From the NCBI RefSeq assembly GCF_900105495.1, contig NZ_FNTF01000002.1, forward strand, positions 3,526,501-3,590,500: DNA of 64,000 nt, in the 5' to 3' direction. A program made the position numbers and the translations under genes. Source of the stretch: Pseudomonas frederiksbergensis (GTDB lineage Bacteria > Pseudomonadota > Gammaproteobacteria > Pseudomonadales > Pseudomonadaceae). Below, one piece after another: positions 63,364 to 64,000 of this stretch. A model generated the notes under the pieces. That model ran no database searches, was not told the DNA's origin, and worked only from the letters and a program-made list of their open reading frames with translations. Every line of letters begins with the position of its first letter. Position 1 is the stretch's first letter.

Positions 63364-64000
63364 CCCCGTGCCTCCATCTCTTTGGCCTGGCTGCGGTTGA
63401 ACAGCAGAATCGGCACAATCAGGATCAACAGCATCACCACCGCCAGGGCAGATGCCACCGGCCAGTCGCGGTTATTGAAGAACTCTTGCCACAGCACGCG
63501 ACCGATCATCAGCGTCTCCGGGCCACCCAGCAGTTCAGGAATCACGAACTCACCGACCACCGGAATGAACACCAGCATGCAGCCGGCAATGATCCCGTTC
63601 TTGGCCAACGGCACAGTGATTTTCCAGAAGCTGTTGAAGTTGCTCGAACCCAGGTCCGAAGCGGCTTCCAGAAGGCTGCCGTCGTGCTTGACCAGGTTGG
63701 CGTACAGCGGCAACACCATGAACGGCAAGTAGGCGTAAACCACGCCGATGTACACGGCCGTGTTGGTGTTGAGGATCTCGATCGGGTGATCGGTCAGCCC
63801 GGTCCACATCAGGAAACCGTTGAGCAATCCGTTGTTGCTGAGGATGCCCATCCACGCATAGACGCGGATCAGGATCGCAGTCCAGGTCGGCATCATGATC
63901 AACAGCAGCAGAACGTTTTGCGTTTCCTTGTTCGCTTTGGTGATCGCATAGGCCATCGGGAAACCGATCACCAGGCACATCAACGTGCTTAAAAACGCCA
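63360..64000 (-). CDS. potH: Putrescine ABC transporter permease PotH, 5' end beyond window
   Basis: About 213 codons of the C-terminal part. 'FLSTLMCLVIGFPMAYAITKANKETQNVLLLLIMMPTWTAILIRVYAWMGIL' is the middle of the permease; the EAA loop is 'GSLLEAASDLGSSNFNSFWKITVPLAKNGIIAG'. PotB/PotH subfamily. The frame stays open to the right edge. The ATPase gene potG is expected further right. Confidence 0.92.
   Translation of the reverse strand, partial: AFLSTLMCLVIGFPMAYAITKANKETQNVLLLLIMMPTWTAILIRVYAWMGILSNNGLLNGFLMWTGLTDHPIEILNTNTAVYIGVVYAYLPFMVLPLYANLVKHDGSLLEAASDLGSSNFNSFWKITVPLAKNGIIAGCMLVFIPVVGEFVIPELLGGPETLMIGRVLWQEFFNNRDWPVASALAVVMLLILIVPILLFNRSQAKEMEARG

Overview
The window looks like chromosome of a Pseudomonas of the P. 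fluorescens group. Evidence is the roughly 60% GC coding sequence, REP-type palindromes of the 'gtgggagc..gcttgctcgcgatggcgg' kind, a DUF2790 protein, and typical Pseudomonas catabolic and transport modules. No rRNA, tRNA, CRISPR array, prophage or intact insertion sequence was seen. Both ends are cut inside genes: a NUDIX hydrolase on the left and a PotH-like permease on the right.

Layout. 1-4 kb: NUDIX fragment, small unknown proteins, a lipoprotein, and an Rrf2 regulator divergent from an NDH-2-like flavoprotein. 4.1-7.4 kb: a glutamylated-polyamine module (PuuB-like oxidase, XRE-cupin regulator, glutamine-synthetase-like ligase) behind nested inverted repeats. 7.6-12.9 kb: a two-component system next to cstA plus a YbdD/YjiX partner, separated by a REP and repeat cluster and by a palindrome that may be the cstA operator. 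12.9-16.7 kb: metallophosphoesterase, several small proteins, LysR. 16.8-19.3 kb: DAO-family oxidase plus polyamine-type binding protein. 19.3-25 kb: DUF6152 and membrane protein pair, chromate transporter, TctCBA, Ohr. 25.4-26.4 kb: MsrA and a GFA-family protein.

26.6-35.2 kb is a sucrose or fructoside utilisation locus: LacI regulator, GH32 hydrolase, ABC importer, and a divergent ScrY/LamB-type porin. A perfect 12-bp palindrome lies in the shared promoter region. 35.3-44.3 kb carries a diguanylate cyclase, a YnbA-PlsC-YnbB-like phospholipid operon, a chemoreceptor and lactate permease. 44.3-51.9 kb carries a quinone reductase with LysR, a hexuronate/glucarate-type MFS transporter with a clear promoter and GntR-like sites, a periplasmic cupin, and a DHA2 efflux pump divergent from a LysR.

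52.4-58.0 kb is the most unusual region. It is a tightly packed five-gene operon after a 500-bp AT-rich gap: a protein with three zinc ribbons and a degenerate GGDEF domain, a processive GT2 synthase, a periplasmic glycosidase-like protein, an HlyD-type membrane-fusion protein and a sugar-nucleotide epimerase. I read it as an uncharacterised synthase-dependent exopolysaccharide system with a c-di-GMP-like or metal-linked control protein. It does not match the gene content of alginate, Psl, Pel, PNAG or cellulose loci as I know them. It is followed by a two-gene small-protein operon on the other strand, a lipoprotein, DUF1428, ThpR and a polyamine ABC importer (potH-potI-potF).
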